DNA of 64,000 bases from Marinoscillum sp. 108. Its GTDB lineage: Bacteria; Bacteroidota; Bacteroidia; Cytophagales; Cyclobacteriaceae. Shown here piece after piece: positions 53,401 to 62,807 of this stretch. How positions within the stretch are numbered: position 1 is the first letter of the stretch; each line of letters opens with the position of its first letter. Made by a program: the position numbers and the translations under genes. Location: NCBI RefSeq assembly GCF_902506655.1, contig NZ_LR734808.1, forward strand, positions 3,470,501 to 3,534,500, read 5' to 3'. The notes under the pieces are model-generated. The model was given only the letters and a program-made list of their open reading frames with translations, searched no databases and had not been told where the DNA came from.

Positions 53401-53785
53401 TCTCTGTCAGCCTCCGAGCGGTCTCTTTCACCACCCCAAAGGCTTGTGGAAGGATTTCCAAAAGGATGTCTTCTAATTCTTCATCCCTTTTGGATTCCAG
53501 GTTGTCGATCTGCTCGAAGATTTGTTCTTTTTCCAGTATGTCCAACTGAGGATCAGACTCTACTTTATCGTGTAATGACTTGAGTTCGTCATCCACGTGC
53601 TTTAGTTTTTCAGCGATAATGCTCTTCAGCTCGGCTGTTCTGCCTCTGAGTGCATCATCGGAAATATCCCTGAGTTGCTCGAATTCCTTGTTGATTTTCT
53701 CAACGTATGGAGTCACAGCTTTTATGTCCTTATCGGCTTTGGTTCCAAAAACCTTCGTTAATCCCTTAGTGACTAAATCTAACAT
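50435..53785 (-). CDS. secA: Preprotein translocase ATPase
   Basis: 1116 aa, the long Bacteroidota form. Walker A MATGEGKTL, DEAD-type box MVDEVDSVLIDEARTPL, helicase motif GRAGRQGDPG. The region between the two nucleotide domains has extra sequence. The C-terminus lacks the classic zinc-binding motif and ends NNKCILIES. Drives protein export through SecYEG. Confidence 0.98.
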   Translation of the reverse strand: MLDLVTKGLTKVFGTKADKDIKAVTPYVEKINKEFEQLRDISDDALRGRTAELKSIIAEKLKHVDDELKSLHDKVESDPQLDILEKEQIFEQIDNLESKRDEELEDILLEILPQAFGVVKETARRLTENKQLVVTATMMDKELAANKEHIKIDGDKAIWANKWKAAGTDVEWNMIHYNVQLIGGIVLHQGKVAEMATGEGKTLVATLPAYLNALAGRGVHVVTVNDYLAKRDAEWNAPLFQFHGLKIDCIDRHQPNSPERRQAYQADIIYGTNNEFGFDYLRDNMARSPEELVQGKHHFAMVDEVDSVLIDEARTPLIISGPIPKGDEHEFYELKPRINKLVEAQKKLVSEYFNQAKKLIKEGKESEGGLPLFRAYRGLPKYKPLIKFLSETGIRAILQKTENFYLQDNQKMMPEADEPLYFTIDEKHNSIDLTENGIDLITGSGEDPTFFILPDIGDEVAKLENDTELDESEKLKRKEVVIQDYSIKAQRIHSINQLLRAYCLYEKDTEYIVVDGKVKIVDEQTGRVMDGRRYSDGLHMAIEAKENVKVEDATQTYATITLQNYFRMYHKLAGMTGTAETEAGELWDIYKLDVIVIPTNRPIVRDDRNDKVYKSIREKFNAVVDEIVELRGMGRPILVGTTSVEISEVLSRMLKIKNIDHQVLNAKQHAREADIVAEAGKPGTVTIATNMAGRGTDIKLTPEAKAAGGLAIIGTERHESRRVDRQLRGRAGRQGDPGSSQFYVSLEDNLMRLFMSDRVAKIMDRLGLQEGEVIQHSMITKSIERAQKKVEENNFATRKRLLEYDDVMNSQREVIYKRRKNALYGERLELDINNMLFDTCEDIALNAKADNNLDGLKLNAISVLGLDFHITQEELTKYMEHELTDKLYTAAKEHYKNKNAFTASRAFPLLKQIHKEKGATVQNILVPFSDGKKQIGVTAHLEKSVETEGVEMIRAMEKMITLAIIDQTWKEHLREMDDLKQSVQNAVYEQKDPLIIYKFEGFELFKSFLGKVNEECTSFLMKAQIPIQDPNQVQEARDQRATRNYKESKEESGSLLNRGQANRPPAEKVEPAKSVKIAGRNDRVTVQYGDGSVKKDVKYKTVEEDLKNNKCILIES

Positions 53786-53830
53786 GTATGTATATTCTTA
53801 ATATTGGGTCTAAAGTTAAGCGGAATTCAA

Positions 53831-54607
53831 TCAAATAGGCACTTCCACGATGCCTTCAAATACTTTTTTGGCGGGTCCGGCAAGATAAATATCCTGAAAG
53901 GATTTGGCTTCCGTTTTTGTGAATGAAACGGTAAGGCTTCCACCTTTTGTTTCAATTTTCACAGGACTTTGGTAATCGATCATTCCGGCCACCAGCGCAC
54001 AGGCAGTGACGCCAGTGCCACACGACAAGGTTTCATTTTCCACACCCCGCTCATAAGTGCGTACCCTGATACCCTCTGGGGTGGTTTCCACGAAATTGAC
54101 ATTGGTGCCAGCAGGCTCATAGTGTTTGCTGTATCGTATTTCCCGTCCCGGCTGGATGATATCCATTTGATCCAGGTCTGTAACCAACCGAACATGGTGT
54201 GGAGATCCTGTATTGATGAACCAGTCACTATCCTGTTTAGCTGCCTGACCTACGTCATGCAGGTGAAAATGAACGATTTCTCCTTCGATGAAAGCATCAT
54301 GAACACCATCAGTAGTCTCAAAGACGGTTTGGTTCCCAATGATGCCCAGGGTTTTGGCAAAGGCAATGGCACACCTGCTGCCATTGCCGCAGAGGCTTTT
54401 GCTGCCATCCGGGTTGAAATAAATCATCCGAAAGTCGTGCTCGGGATGGTTTTGGATGAGAATAACGCCATCAGCACCCACGCCCATTCTCCTGTCGCAA
54501 AGAAAGGAGATCAAAGCGGTGTTCTCTGCCGGGAAGGTTTCATTGCGATCGTCGATCATCACGAAATCGTTGCCGGTGCCTTGGTATTTATGAAATGAAA
54601 TCTTCAT
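53831..54607 (-). CDS. dapF: Diaminopimelate epimerase
   Basis: 258 aa. Two catalytic cysteines: CGNGSRC and LSCGTGVTAC, and the N-terminal FHKYQGTGNDFVMID. Converts LL- to meso-diaminopimelate for lysine and peptidoglycan. Confidence 0.97.
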   Translation of the reverse strand: MKISFHKYQGTGNDFVMIDDRNETFPAENTALISFLCDRRMGVGADGVILIQNHPEHDFRMIYFNPDGSKSLCGNGSRCAIAFAKTLGIIGNQTVFETTDGVHDAFIEGEIVHFHLHDVGQAAKQDSDWFINTGSPHHVRLVTDLDQMDIIQPGREIRYSKHYEPAGTNVNFVETTPEGIRVRTYERGVENETLSCGTGVTACALVAGMIDYQSPVKIETKGGSLTVSFTKTEAKSFQDIYLAGPAKKVFEGIVEVPI

Positions 54608-54716
54608 AGTCAGGAATGATAGACAAAAACCATACGCTTACCTGATAGCGGGGCAAATTAAATCAATATTCTGCCAAATCGTCAGTGGTGCGAAGCAGAA
54701 AACCGACAGGTGTAAA

Positions 54717-54750
54717 AACAAAAAGCCAACTTTACGAGTAAAGTTGGCTT
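54717..54750 (-). terminator. Intrinsic terminator of rplS
   Basis: AGCCAACTTTA (54724-54734) pairs with TAAAGTTGGCT (54739-54749); on the minus strand it is followed by TTTTTG. Confidence 0.9.
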
Positions 54751-54772
54751 CATGAATATTTTGAATGAGAAA

Positions 54773-55126
54773 TTAAAGTTTCTCTTTGATTCTTGCAGCT
54801 TTTCCTTTTCTGCCTCTCAGGTAGAACAAACGAGCTCTTCTTACTTTTCCTTTTCTTACCAATTCGATCTTGTCAATATTGGGAGAAAGGATAGGGAAAA
54901 TTCTCTCCACACCGATACCGCTTGAAATTTTTCTAACGGTGAAAGTTTCACCTGTAGATCCTACATTTCTGATCTGAAGTACAGTACCCTGAAACTGCTG
55001 GATACGCTCTTTGTTACCTTCCTTGATCTTGTAGTGTACGTTTACTGTATCTCCAGCACTGAAAGCAGGATGATTTGCTTTAGCTGCTTTATTTTCTTCT
55101 TCTACGAATTTAATTAAATCGCTCAT
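54773..55126 (-). CDS. rplS: Ribosomal protein L19
   Basis: 117 aa, full length. Conserved [20 protein letters not shown] and the C-terminal [19 protein letters not shown]. Alone in its transcription unit with a TATATTTG box upstream and a terminator. Confidence 0.98.
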   Translation of the reverse strand: MSDLIKFVEEENKAAKANHPAFSAGDTVNVHYKIKEGNKERIQQFQGTVLQIRNVGSTGETFTVRKISSGIGVERIFPILSPNIDKIELVRKGKVRRARLFYLRGRKGKAARIKEKL

Positions 55127-55162
55127 GTCTTTACGCTATCGAGTGTTTCTCAAAAAGGAGTG

Positions 55163-55170
55163 CAAATATA
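55163..55170 (-). promoter_or_regulatory. -7 box for rplS
   Basis: TATATTTG on the minus strand, 37 bases before the rplS start. A matching TTG at 19 bases is not seen. Confidence 0.5.
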
Positions 55171-55237
55171 GATAAATAATTGATAATTGGTAAAGGTGAT
55201 TGAATAATTTATTGGTACCCAATCTGCATAAGCTATT

Positions 55238-55855
55238 TTAAATCAGCTGATTGCTCAGACAATACTGTACAGCCTGTGAGCTGTTGCTCACATTGAGTTT
55301 TTTCAGGATGTTTTTCCGGTGTGTTTTGACCGTGTGGTCGGAGATAAAGAGCTTTTCGGCAATCTCAATGCTGGTAAGACCCTGTGACATGAGCCGGATG
55401 ACGTCAATCTCCCGTTCGCTGAGTTTGTATTGGGTCACTTCTTCTTCCTGCGAGTTGAAGGTGCCGATGCGGTCGTAATATTGTCGGCCGCCCATGACCC
55501 GCAGCACCGCATCGATCAGCTCCTTGCCGGTATTGTTCTTGAGGAGGCACCCATCGATCCCGATTTTCACAATCTCTTCCACAAAAGAGCGCTGGGCATA
55601 CATGGTCAGGATGATGATTTTGACTTTCGGAAATTCCTTTTTTAAATGCCGGGCGCAGGTGATGCCATCCATCACGGGCATGTTGATGTCCAGTATGACA
55701 ATGTCCACCTCGTTGTTTTTGATGAACCGAAGGACTTCTTCACCATTTTGCACGCATCCGACTACTGAAATCTCTTCATCGGCACTCAGCACCTCTTTCA
55801 GGCCTTCCATGACTATGGCGTGATCATCTGCCAGGAGTATTTTGATGTTTCTCAT
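55238..55855 (-). CDS. NarL/FixJ-type response regulator
   Basis: 205 aa. Receiver domain with phospho-acceptor Asp in VILDINMPVMDG, then LuxR-type HTH (LSEREIDVIRLMSQGLTSIE, HTVKTHRKNIL). Partner of the kinase at 55852, overlapping as ATGA. Confidence 0.95.
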   Translation of the reverse strand: MRNIKILLADDHAIVMEGLKEVLSADEEISVVGCVQNGEEVLRFIKNNEVDIVILDINMPVMDGITCARHLKKEFPKVKIIILTMYAQRSFVEEIVKIGIDGCLLKNNTGKELIDAVLRVMGGRQYYDRIGTFNSQEEEVTQYKLSEREIDVIRLMSQGLTSIEIAEKLFISDHTVKTHRKNILKKLNVSNSSQAVQYCLSNQLI

Positions 55856-56649
55856 AATGGTATATCTATGATGGTGGTGGTTCCTTTATTCTTATTGCTG
55901 TCTATGGTCATGTGGCCACCTATTCGTTCCACACGTGATTCCAGGTTTCTCAGTCCCATGCCCTTTTGTGGTGGGGTCTTATCCAGGTCAAAACCTACGC
56001 CATTATCCTGAAAGATCAAATTGAGGTTGTCCTCAATCTGGTTGAGGTCAATATTGATCCGTGTGGCCTGGGCATGTTTAAGGGTGTTGTTGATCAGCTC
56101 CTGCAAAATGCGATAGACGTTTTTGCTTACCTCTGCATCGAGCGTATTGCCGATCTGAATGTGGCTCGCCACGGTGATGGTTTGAGATTCATTGATGGCA
56201 TCCACCAGCTCCTGAGCGGCCTTGGCCAGTCCAAAGTGCTTGAGCACGCCTGAGTCGAGGCTGTGGGAGATCTTGCGGGTGGACTCGTTGGCGATTTGTG
56301 CCACTTCACTGATTTTCTGGGCCAGTTTTCGTTGAGACTCAGGGTCTGTTTTTTTCTGAAGCGTATCTGCAAACATATTCAGAGTGACCAGGATGCTGCC
56401 GAGGTTGTCGTGCAGTTCTTCGGCTATGTGTTTATAGGCTTTCTCCTGGCCTGCCAGCATGGCATAGGCGGAGCGGAGTTCCTGTTTTTTCAGGAGGTCT
56501 TCGATTTTTTGGTATTCCAGCTTCCGCTTGATTAGCTTCCGCTGATAGAGGTAGATGAAAATGGCAATGGCTGCTGTGAGGAGTAGCATGCCGCTGGTGC
56601 CCAATACCAATACCATTTCTGTGTCTAGACTGCCGCTCTGACTTTCCAT
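55852..56649 (-). CDS. Sensor histidine kinase (HisKA_3 type)
   Basis: 265 aa from MESQSGSLDTEM; an upstream ATG at 56706 would overlap the previous gene. One membrane segment near the start, H-box AEELHDNLGSILV, ATP-binding motifs ELINNTLKHA, DNGVGFDL and GMGLRNLESRVERIGG. No large sensor domain, so the signal is probably sensed in the membrane or by a partner. Confidence 0.92.
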   Translation of the reverse strand: MESQSGSLDTEMVLVLGTSGMLLLTAAIAIFIYLYQRKLIKRKLEYQKIEDLLKKQELRSAYAMLAGQEKAYKHIAEELHDNLGSILVTLNMFADTLQKKTDPESQRKLAQKISEVAQIANESTRKISHSLDSGVLKHFGLAKAAQELVDAINESQTITVASHIQIGNTLDAEVSKNVYRILQELINNTLKHAQATRINIDLNQIEDNLNLIFQDNGVGFDLDKTPPQKGMGLRNLESRVERIGGHMTIDSNKNKGTTTIIDIPL

Positions 56650-57251
56650 AAACCGATTGCAAATAAGAGATTTTTGAGAATGTTGGCGATGTTGTGAAAG
56701 GCCCATGTCAATGGGCCTGAAAGAATTTGTTTACTGAGAACATCTGTGAACAGGCTGCCTGAAAAGTAGACTAAAATCCCGATTGAGAACCAAAATAAAG
56801 GGTTAGTGTCGATGAAAAGGTCTTCTCCTTTTTTGAAGATTTCTATTAGAATTAACACAGAGAAAAGAATTGAAAAAAGGTTAAATATTGGTATGATTTC
56901 ATGCTGATATTGATCAACTCCAACGAGGGCAGCGTAACCAATGAAACAAACGAATAGTGAAGAAAACACCCCTATCACGATCCATTTCTTTCCAAGCGTC
57001 AGATAGAAGAACGTACCAGTCAAAAGAATTTCACAGAGATAGTATATGTTAATAATCAAGTAATTACTTACTCCACTTTTGACTAAAATCAACGAGGTGA
57101 AATCTGAAATAAAGGAGACGCAAATCAGAATTAATACGACCTTAAATGATGGATTAAGGTTGTACTTCCTATTGAGAATCCTGACAATAAGAGGTACAAC
57201 CGGTGAAAAGATGGAGCTATATATCAAAAGTTTAATCAATTTTATGGGCAT
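56625..57251 (-). CDS. Multi-pass membrane protein, unknown
   Basis: 208 aa with six or seven membrane segments and no recognised family. It overlaps the kinase by 25 bases and the lipoprotein gene by 10, so it may be a membrane sensor that works with the kinase. That is inference. Confidence 0.68.
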   Translation of the reverse strand: MPIKLIKLLIYSSIFSPVVPLIVRILNRKYNLNPSFKVVLILICVSFISDFTSLILVKSGVSNYLIINIYYLCEILLTGTFFYLTLGKKWIVIGVFSSLFVCFIGYAALVGVDQYQHEIIPIFNLFSILFSVLILIEIFKKGEDLFIDTNPLFWFSIGILVYFSGSLFTDVLSKQILSGPLTWAFHNIANILKNLLFAIGLWKVRAAV

Positions 57252-57808
57252 TCATCTGGACAAGGTAGAGAGTTGTTTAGCACGCCAGGGTAATCCGGAG
57301 TAAAGGCGAGACTATCAACAACGTCACCCAAGTTGAAAAAATTTGATCCATCCGAAACAACGGGCACCATCATTACATCGAAGTGCTTGAATCTCCTGTA
57401 CGGGGCAGTGACCGACTTTCTATGTGTCTTTACTAAATAGATTCTCACTGCCTCGATCGTATCCTTTTTATAGAGAGCATTCACATCACGTATGTTTTTT
57501 ATAAACTTATCCAAGGTATCCAACCCGAACACAAATCCATAAGGCTGATTTAGGACATTGCCAATAGCTCTTCCTCGCTCTAATTTTAGTTTGGCGCTGT
57601 CCACGGTTATAAAGCCACCTGCGTTCTTGTATAGATTACCTGAGAATTCTTGACCTAGTTCTATTGTACTGTCAAGGGATAATTCTTTTAAAATGTCAGA
57701 TGCTGAGACGTTAATACCAAGGGATTGTTCAGCGGGTAATTGTTCAGATGAGTTGTTGCAGCCAATCAGCATAAATATGACTGAGGTGGCCAGAATTAAA
57801 TTTTTCAT
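57242..57808 (-). CDS. Lipoprotein, unknown
   Basis: 188 aa with lipobox FMLIGCNNS. The rest is mixed alpha/beta with no recognised domain. First gene of the four-gene run into the two-component genes. Confidence 0.7.
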   Translation of the reverse strand: MKNLILATSVIFMLIGCNNSSEQLPAEQSLGINVSASDILKELSLDSTIELGQEFSGNLYKNAGGFITVDSAKLKLERGRAIGNVLNQPYGFVFGLDTLDKFIKNIRDVNALYKKDTIEAVRIYLVKTHRKSVTAPYRRFKHFDVMMVPVVSDGSNFFNLGDVVDSLAFTPDYPGVLNNSLPCPDECP

Positions 57809-57982
57809 TTTCTTAAAGTTTTAAGGTTAGGATTTGGTTTTACTGAAAATACGGAGATTCTTTCAGTATATCAAAAGTGGTGGGTAATGGGGGGATTGTA
57901 AATACCTATAAAGAGGTAAAAGGGTAGAGCCTTACCTACGAGAAGTATAAGAATGAAGGTTTGCAGAACGGGGGATAATGGA

Positions 57983-58657
57983 TTACCCCAGCAAATCTGG
58001 TCGGCGCTCCTGCGTGCGTTTGACTGCCTCGTCGTGGCGCCATTGCTCTATTTTGGCCTCATGGCCAGAGGTGAGTATTTCGGGCACTTTCCAGCCTTTG
58101 TAGTCTGCCGGGCGGGTATAGACTGGTGGAGCCAGCAGGTTGTCCTGAAAGGAGTCTGTGAGGGCGGAAGACTCGTCGTTGAGTACACCCGGTACCAGGC
58201 GGATCAGTGAATCGGCCAGCACCATAGCCGCCAGCTCTCCGCCGGAGAGCACATAGTCACCAATGCTGATTTCTTTGGTCACGAAGTGATCACGTACCCT
58301 CTGGTCTACGCCTTTGTAGTGTCCACAGAGGAGGATCATGTTTTCGTTGAGAGAGAGTTGGTTGGCCATGCCCTGATTGAGGGTTTGACCATCAGGGGTG
58401 AGGTAGATTACCTCATCGTAGGTGTTTTTGGACTGAAGGCCTGAGATGCACTTGTCGATAGGCTCTATCATCAGTACCATACCAGCCCCTCCACCAAAAG
58501 CGTAATCATCCACATGGTTGTGTTTGTCGGTGGTGTAGTCCCTCAGGTTGTGAATGACGATTTCCACCAGGCCTTTTTGCTGGGCCCGCTTTACAATGCT
58601 CTGGTTGATGGGCCCGTCAAATAGTTCGGGCAGGCAAGTGATGATGTCCAGTCTCAT
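57983..58657 (-). CDS. trmD: tRNA (guanine-N1)-methyltransferase
   Basis: 224 aa from ATG 58657 ([10 protein letters not shown]). Knotted SPOUT fold with [28 protein letters not shown] and DSFQ. Overlaps rimM as ATGA. Confidence 0.97.
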   Translation of the reverse strand: MRLDIITCLPELFDGPINQSIVKRAQQKGLVEIVIHNLRDYTTDKHNHVDDYAFGGGAGMVLMIEPIDKCISGLQSKNTYDEVIYLTPDGQTLNQGMANQLSLNENMILLCGHYKGVDQRVRDHFVTKEISIGDYVLSGGELAAMVLADSLIRLVPGVLNDESSALTDSFQDNLLAPPVYTRPADYKGWKVPEILTSGHEAKIEQWRHDEAVKRTQERRPDLLG

Positions 58658-59184
58658 GGTTTCTGATCCAGGTATACATCCAAAAGTCCATCGGGGAGGG
58701 TGCACAGGATCTTGCCAGCGGCAATATCTACAGTGTGAACGATCGCTTCCTCCAGCGGGATAAGAATTTCAATGCCCTGATGATCCACGGCCAGCAGGTT
58801 GTTATTGGGCATCTGATACACCTGAGTTACCTGTCCCAGGAGTTGATCTCCGTCAAATACCTGTAGACCCGGGAGTTCGTGGTAATAGTATTTGCCTTTT
58901 GGGAGTTTGGGCAGTCTGTTGAGTGGGAGGTACAGGTCTCTGCCGATGAGCTCACTGGCATCTTCTATGGATTCTATTTCCTCGAAAGCCACGATGGCCC
59001 GGTCGCCCTGGAGATGGAATGACTCCATAAAAAAAGGAACCAGTTTTCCATTGAGGTCAATGAAAACTGATTCCAATTCCTGATATTCCTGTGGATTGTC
59101 TACATCGAGAAAGAGCACTACCTCTCCTCTCAATCCATGAGTTTTGGTCACATTACCCAGTTGGTAGCACTCCTCAAAACCCAT
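58654..59184 (-). CDS. rimM: 16S rRNA processing protein
   Basis: 176 aa. [19 protein letters not shown]-terminal domain and PRC-type C-terminal domain ([14 protein letters not shown]). Between rpsP and trmD as usual. Confidence 0.96.
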   Translation of the reverse strand: MGFEECYQLGNVTKTHGLRGEVVLFLDVDNPQEYQELESVFIDLNGKLVPFFMESFHLQGDRAIVAFEEIESIEDASELIGRDLYLPLNRLPKLPKGKYYYHELPGLQVFDGDQLLGQVTQVYQMPNNNLLAVDHQGIEILIPLEEAIVHTVDIAAGKILCTLPDGLLDVYLDQKP

Positions 59185-59193
59185 GATGCCAGA

Positions 59194-59880
59194 TTAATCC
59201 TCTTTTTTCTCTTCGTCAGCAGCTGGAGCTGCTTCTTCCGGAGCTTCTGCCTTAGGCTCTTCAGCTTTAGGTGCTTCTTCAGCTGGAGCTTCAGCTGCCG
59301 GTGCTTCCTCAGCGGCAGGAGTTTCTACTGCTGCTACTGCTTCGTTACCCTCTTCTTCCAATGCTTTTTCAGCTTCGTCAGCACCTGCCTCAGCGATTTC
59401 CGCTACAAGCGTGTCATCAGCTACTTTTTTCTTAGCAGCAATGGCTTCTGCTCTGGCGTCAGATACTTTCTTCTCAGCTGCAAGTCGTGCTTTGGCCTCA
59501 GAAGCTTTGGTTGCAGAAAGTTTCTCAACTTTACCCTGAATCTTAGCTTCTTTCTCAGCAAGCCAGATTTCAAACTTCTTGTCTGCATCTTCCTGAGTAA
59601 TAGCTCCTTTCAATACGCCAATCTGAAGGTGTTTTTTCATCATGATCCCTCGGTATGAAAGCATCGCTTTTACAGTATCTGTAGGTTGCGCACCTTTCAT
59701 CACCCAGTCAAAGGCTTTCTCATCGTTCAATGAGATAGAAGCTGGATCAGTGTTAGGGTTGTACGTCCCTATCTTCTCAATGAATTTACCATCTCGTGGT
59801 GCTCTTGAGTCTGCCACTACTACATCGTACATGGCTTGTTTTTTGCGTCCTCGACGCGATAGTCTGATTTTTACAGGCAT
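59194..59880 (-). CDS. rpsP: Ribosomal protein S16 with long Ala/Glu-rich tail
   Basis: 228 aa; the first 80 residues are standard S16 (VKIRLSRRGRKKQAMYDVVV, RDGKFIEKIGTYNP). The remaining 150 form a charged, then Ala/Glu/Pro low-complexity tail. Long tails are known in Bacteroidota S16. Confidence 0.97.
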   Translation of the reverse strand: MPVKIRLSRRGRKKQAMYDVVVADSRAPRDGKFIEKIGTYNPNTDPASISLNDEKAFDWVMKGAQPTDTVKAMLSYRGIMMKKHLQIGVLKGAITQEDADKKFEIWLAEKEAKIQGKVEKLSATKASEAKARLAAEKKVSDARAEAIAAKKKVADDTLVAEIAEAGADEAEKALEEEGNEAVAAVETPAAEEAPAAEAPAEEAPKAEEPKAEAPEEAAPAADEEKKED

Positions 59881-60044
59881 AATTTGTTTTGTTTATGGAA
59901 CTCGTCCATTCAAAGTTTATATTAAAAAGGACCGCAAAGATAACTGTAAATTTCTGTTTATAAAAGGAACGGTCTAAAGTACCTGAAAATCAGTCGATAT
60001 TCGCGTAAGCGGGTTAGCGATTTTAATCTTAAACATCCAGTCCA

Positions 60045-60052
60045 TATATTTG
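60045..60052 (+). promoter_or_regulatory. -7 box for sucA
   Basis: TATATTTG, 31 bases before the sucA ATG, in the 202-bp gap between divergent rpsP and sucA. A minus-strand TATCTTTG at 59942-59935 may serve rpsP. Confidence 0.5.
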
Positions 60053-60082
60053 TTCCACTAAAAAATAAACAACGCCCATACA

Positions 60083-62797
60083 ATGGACAAATACTCATAC
60101 ATCTCCAATGCCGATGTGGGCTACATCGACGAACTCTATAAGTCATATAAGGAGAACCCTGAAAACGTAGACGAATCCTGGCGGAAGTTTTTTGAAGGGT
60201 TCGAGTTTTCACAGCAAAGATATGGTGATGGTGGCCCCTCTGAGGAGATCATCGCCGGATCTAAGGAAATAAAGGTTCGAAACTTCATTTATGCCCACCG
60301 GTCAAGGGCACATCTGAAATCAGATACAAACCCTGTTCGTCAGCGCCGTACACATAATGTGCGACTGGAGTTGTCCAATTTTGACCTTTCAGAGGCGGAT
60401 TTGAATGAAACCTTTGAAGTGGGATCAGAGATTGGGTTGCCCAATGCCACCTTGAATGAGATTCGCGACAGGTTGGCAAGGATTTACCTCGGCCACATTG
60501 GTTATGAATACAATCACCTGAGAAACTCCGATATTTTCGATTGGATGAAGACCAAGGTGGAGACTGAGGGTGTAGATGTAAATCCAAGCGACGAGGAGAA
60601 GACCCGCATTCTTTCTAAGCTCAATGAGGCGGTGGTCTTTGAAAACTTCCTGCATACCAAATTTTTGGGACAGAAACGGTTTTCATTGGAAGGCGGCGAA
60701 AACACCATTCCTGCACTGGATAAGATCATCAGACGATCTTCTGAGTTAGGTGCAGAAGAAGTGGTGATCGGGATGGCCCACCGAGGCAGGCTCAATGTGC
60801 TGGCCAATATTATGGGCAAGACCTACGAAGAGATTTTTGCAGAATTTGAAGGAAGCACCGACCCTGACCTGACCATGGGTGACGGTGACGTAAAATATCA
60901 CCTTGGGTATTCCAGTCACCTTCAGGCCAATGGCAAGAAGATCTATGTGAAGCTGGCGCCCAACCCATCACATCTGGAGGCAGTAGATCCTGTCGTACTA
61001 GGTTACTCCAGGGCTCAGATTGATGATGAGTATCGTGGAGATATGAAAAAGGTGGTTCCCATCCTCATTCACGGAGATGCGGCCATTGCCGGGCAGGGGC
61101 TTGTATATGAATGTATTCAGATGTCCTTGCTGGATGGGTACAGGTCAGGCGGTACCATTCACTTTGTTATTAACAATCAGGTGGGATTTACCACAGATTA
61201 TGACGATGCTCGCTCCAGTATATACTGTACTGACCTGGCCAAAATCATAGATGCACCAGTCGTCCACGTCAATGGTGATGACCCTGAGGCCGTCAACTTT
61301 GCAGCCAATCTGGCCGTGGAGTACCGCCAAAAGTTCAACAAAGACTTTTTCATAGATCTGCTGTGCTATAGAAGACATGGGCACAATGAGAGTGATGAAC
61401 CAAAATTTACTCAGCCCAAGCTGTATAACCTGATTGCCAAGCATCCTAATCCAAGGGAAGTCTATGTGAAGCAATTGATTGAGAGGAAAGACATCAGTCC
61501 TGACCGTGCGGAAACCCTGGATAAGGAGTTTAAGCAACAGCTACAGGACAGGCTGGATGAAGTGAAACAAAAGCCACTGCCATATAAGCCTCAGAAAATA
61601 GAGGAGGAGTGGCATTTCTTAAGGAGATCTAAACCCGAGGATTTTGATAAGTCACCTGAGACAGGCATTAGCGATGAGGTATTAAAGAAAGTCTCAAAAG
61701 CCCTTACGACCATTCCGAAAGGTTTCAAACCCCTCCGACAGATTGATAAATTATTAAAGGAGCGTAAGAGTCACTTTTTTGAAGAGAAAATGCTCAACTG
61801 GGCGGATGCCGAATTGCTGGCCTACGGATCTTTGCTGGCAGAAGGCAATATTGTGCGAATGTCAGGTCAGGATGTGAAGCGGGGCACCTTTTCTCACAGA
61901 CATTCCTATCTCTTTGACTCCAATACCAATGAGCCTTACTGTAACCTGGACCATATTCAGGAAAAGCAGGAGCCATTCAGAATCTTCAATTCACTCCTTT
62001 CGGAGTACGCCGTGTTGGGCTTTGAGTATGGCTATGCCATGGCCACACCCAATGCATTGGTGATATGGGAAGCGCAGTTTGGTGATTTTTCCAATGGTGC
62101 CCAGGTGATGATCGATCAGTTTATCACCAGTGCCGAGACTAAGTGGCAGCGAATGAACGGGCTGGTAATGCTCTTACCACACGGCTATGAAGGTCAGGGT
62201 CCGGAGCACTCTAGTGCGAGGATGGAGCGATTTCTTCAGATGACTGCTCAGGAAAATATGATTGTTGCCGATGTGACCACTCCGGCCAACTTGTTCCATT
62301 TGGTACGACGACAGCTTACCTGGGAATTCAGAAAGCCATGTGTGGTGTTCTCACCCAAGTCACTTTTGAGACACCCTAAGGTAGTTTCTCCGTTAGAGGA
62401 GTTTACCAAAGGGAACTTCCAGGAAGTAATCGGTGATGACTATGTGACCAACAAGAGCGTGAAGAAAGTACTCCTTTGTACAGGGAAAGTCTATTTTGAC
62501 CTGCAGGAAGAGCAGCAAAAGAAGAAGGTAAAGGATGTAGCCATCGTAAGATTGGAGCAGCTGTACCCGTTCCCAAAGAAGCAATTGGAGGCCGTGTTGA
62601 AGAAATACAATAACCCGCAACTGGTGTGGGTACAAGAGGAACCTGAAAATATGGGTGCCTGGGGATTTATGTTAAGAATATCCGGGTTAACACTGAAACT
62701 AGTGGCTCGTAAGCCAATGGCTTCACCCGCTACAGGGTACTCTAAAGTTCACAAGCGTGAACAAGCAGAAATAGTGAATAAAGCATTTGAAATATAA
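60083..62797 (+). CDS. sucA: 2-oxoglutarate dehydrogenase E1 component
   Basis: 904 aa, full length. N-terminal NADVGYIDELYKSY, thiamine diphosphate motif in HGDAAIAGQG and the following VHVNGDDPEAV, and the C-terminal transketolase part (HGYEGQGPEHSSARMERFLQ). Operon with sucB, 10 bases downstream. Confidence 0.98.
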   Translation: MDKYSYISNADVGYIDELYKSYKENPENVDESWRKFFEGFEFSQQRYGDGGPSEEIIAGSKEIKVRNFIYAHRSRAHLKSDTNPVRQRRTHNVRLELSNFDLSEADLNETFEVGSEIGLPNATLNEIRDRLARIYLGHIGYEYNHLRNSDIFDWMKTKVETEGVDVNPSDEEKTRILSKLNEAVVFENFLHTKFLGQKRFSLEGGENTIPALDKIIRRSSELGAEEVVIGMAHRGRLNVLANIMGKTYEEIFAEFEGSTDPDLTMGDGDVKYHLGYSSHLQANGKKIYVKLAPNPSHLEAVDPVVLGYSRAQIDDEYRGDMKKVVPILIHGDAAIAGQGLVYECIQMSLLDGYRSGGTIHFVINNQVGFTTDYDDARSSIYCTDLAKIIDAPVVHVNGDDPEAVNFAANLAVEYRQKFNKDFFIDLLCYRRHGHNESDEPKFTQPKLYNLIAKHPNPREVYVKQLIERKDISPDRAETLDKEFKQQLQDRLDEVKQKPLPYKPQKIEEEWHFLRRSKPEDFDKSPETGISDEVLKKVSKALTTIPKGFKPLRQIDKLLKERKSHFFEEKMLNWADAELLAYGSLLAEGNIVRMSGQDVKRGTFSHRHSYLFDSNTNEPYCNLDHIQEKQEPFRIFNSLLSEYAVLGFEYGYAMATPNALVIWEAQFGDFSNGAQVMIDQFITSAETKWQRMNGLVMLLPHGYEGQGPEHSSARMERFLQMTAQENMIVADVTTPANLFHLVRRQLTWEFRKPCVVFSPKSLLRHPKVVSPLEEFTKGNFQEVIGDDYVTNKSVKKVLLCTGKVYFDLQEEQQKKKVKDVAIVRLEQLYPFPKKQLEAVLKKYNNPQLVWVQEEPENMGAWGFMLRISGLTLKLVARKPMASPATGYSKVHKREQAEIVNKAFEI

Positions 62798-62807
62798 TAA
62801 GACAATT

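Noticed and set aside
50525-53476. Several long plus-strand frames
   Set aside because: They are shadows opposite secA, which is fully conserved.
59137-59658. 173-aa plus-strand frame rich in Phe, Ser and Cys
   Set aside because: It is the antisense of the low-complexity tail of S16.
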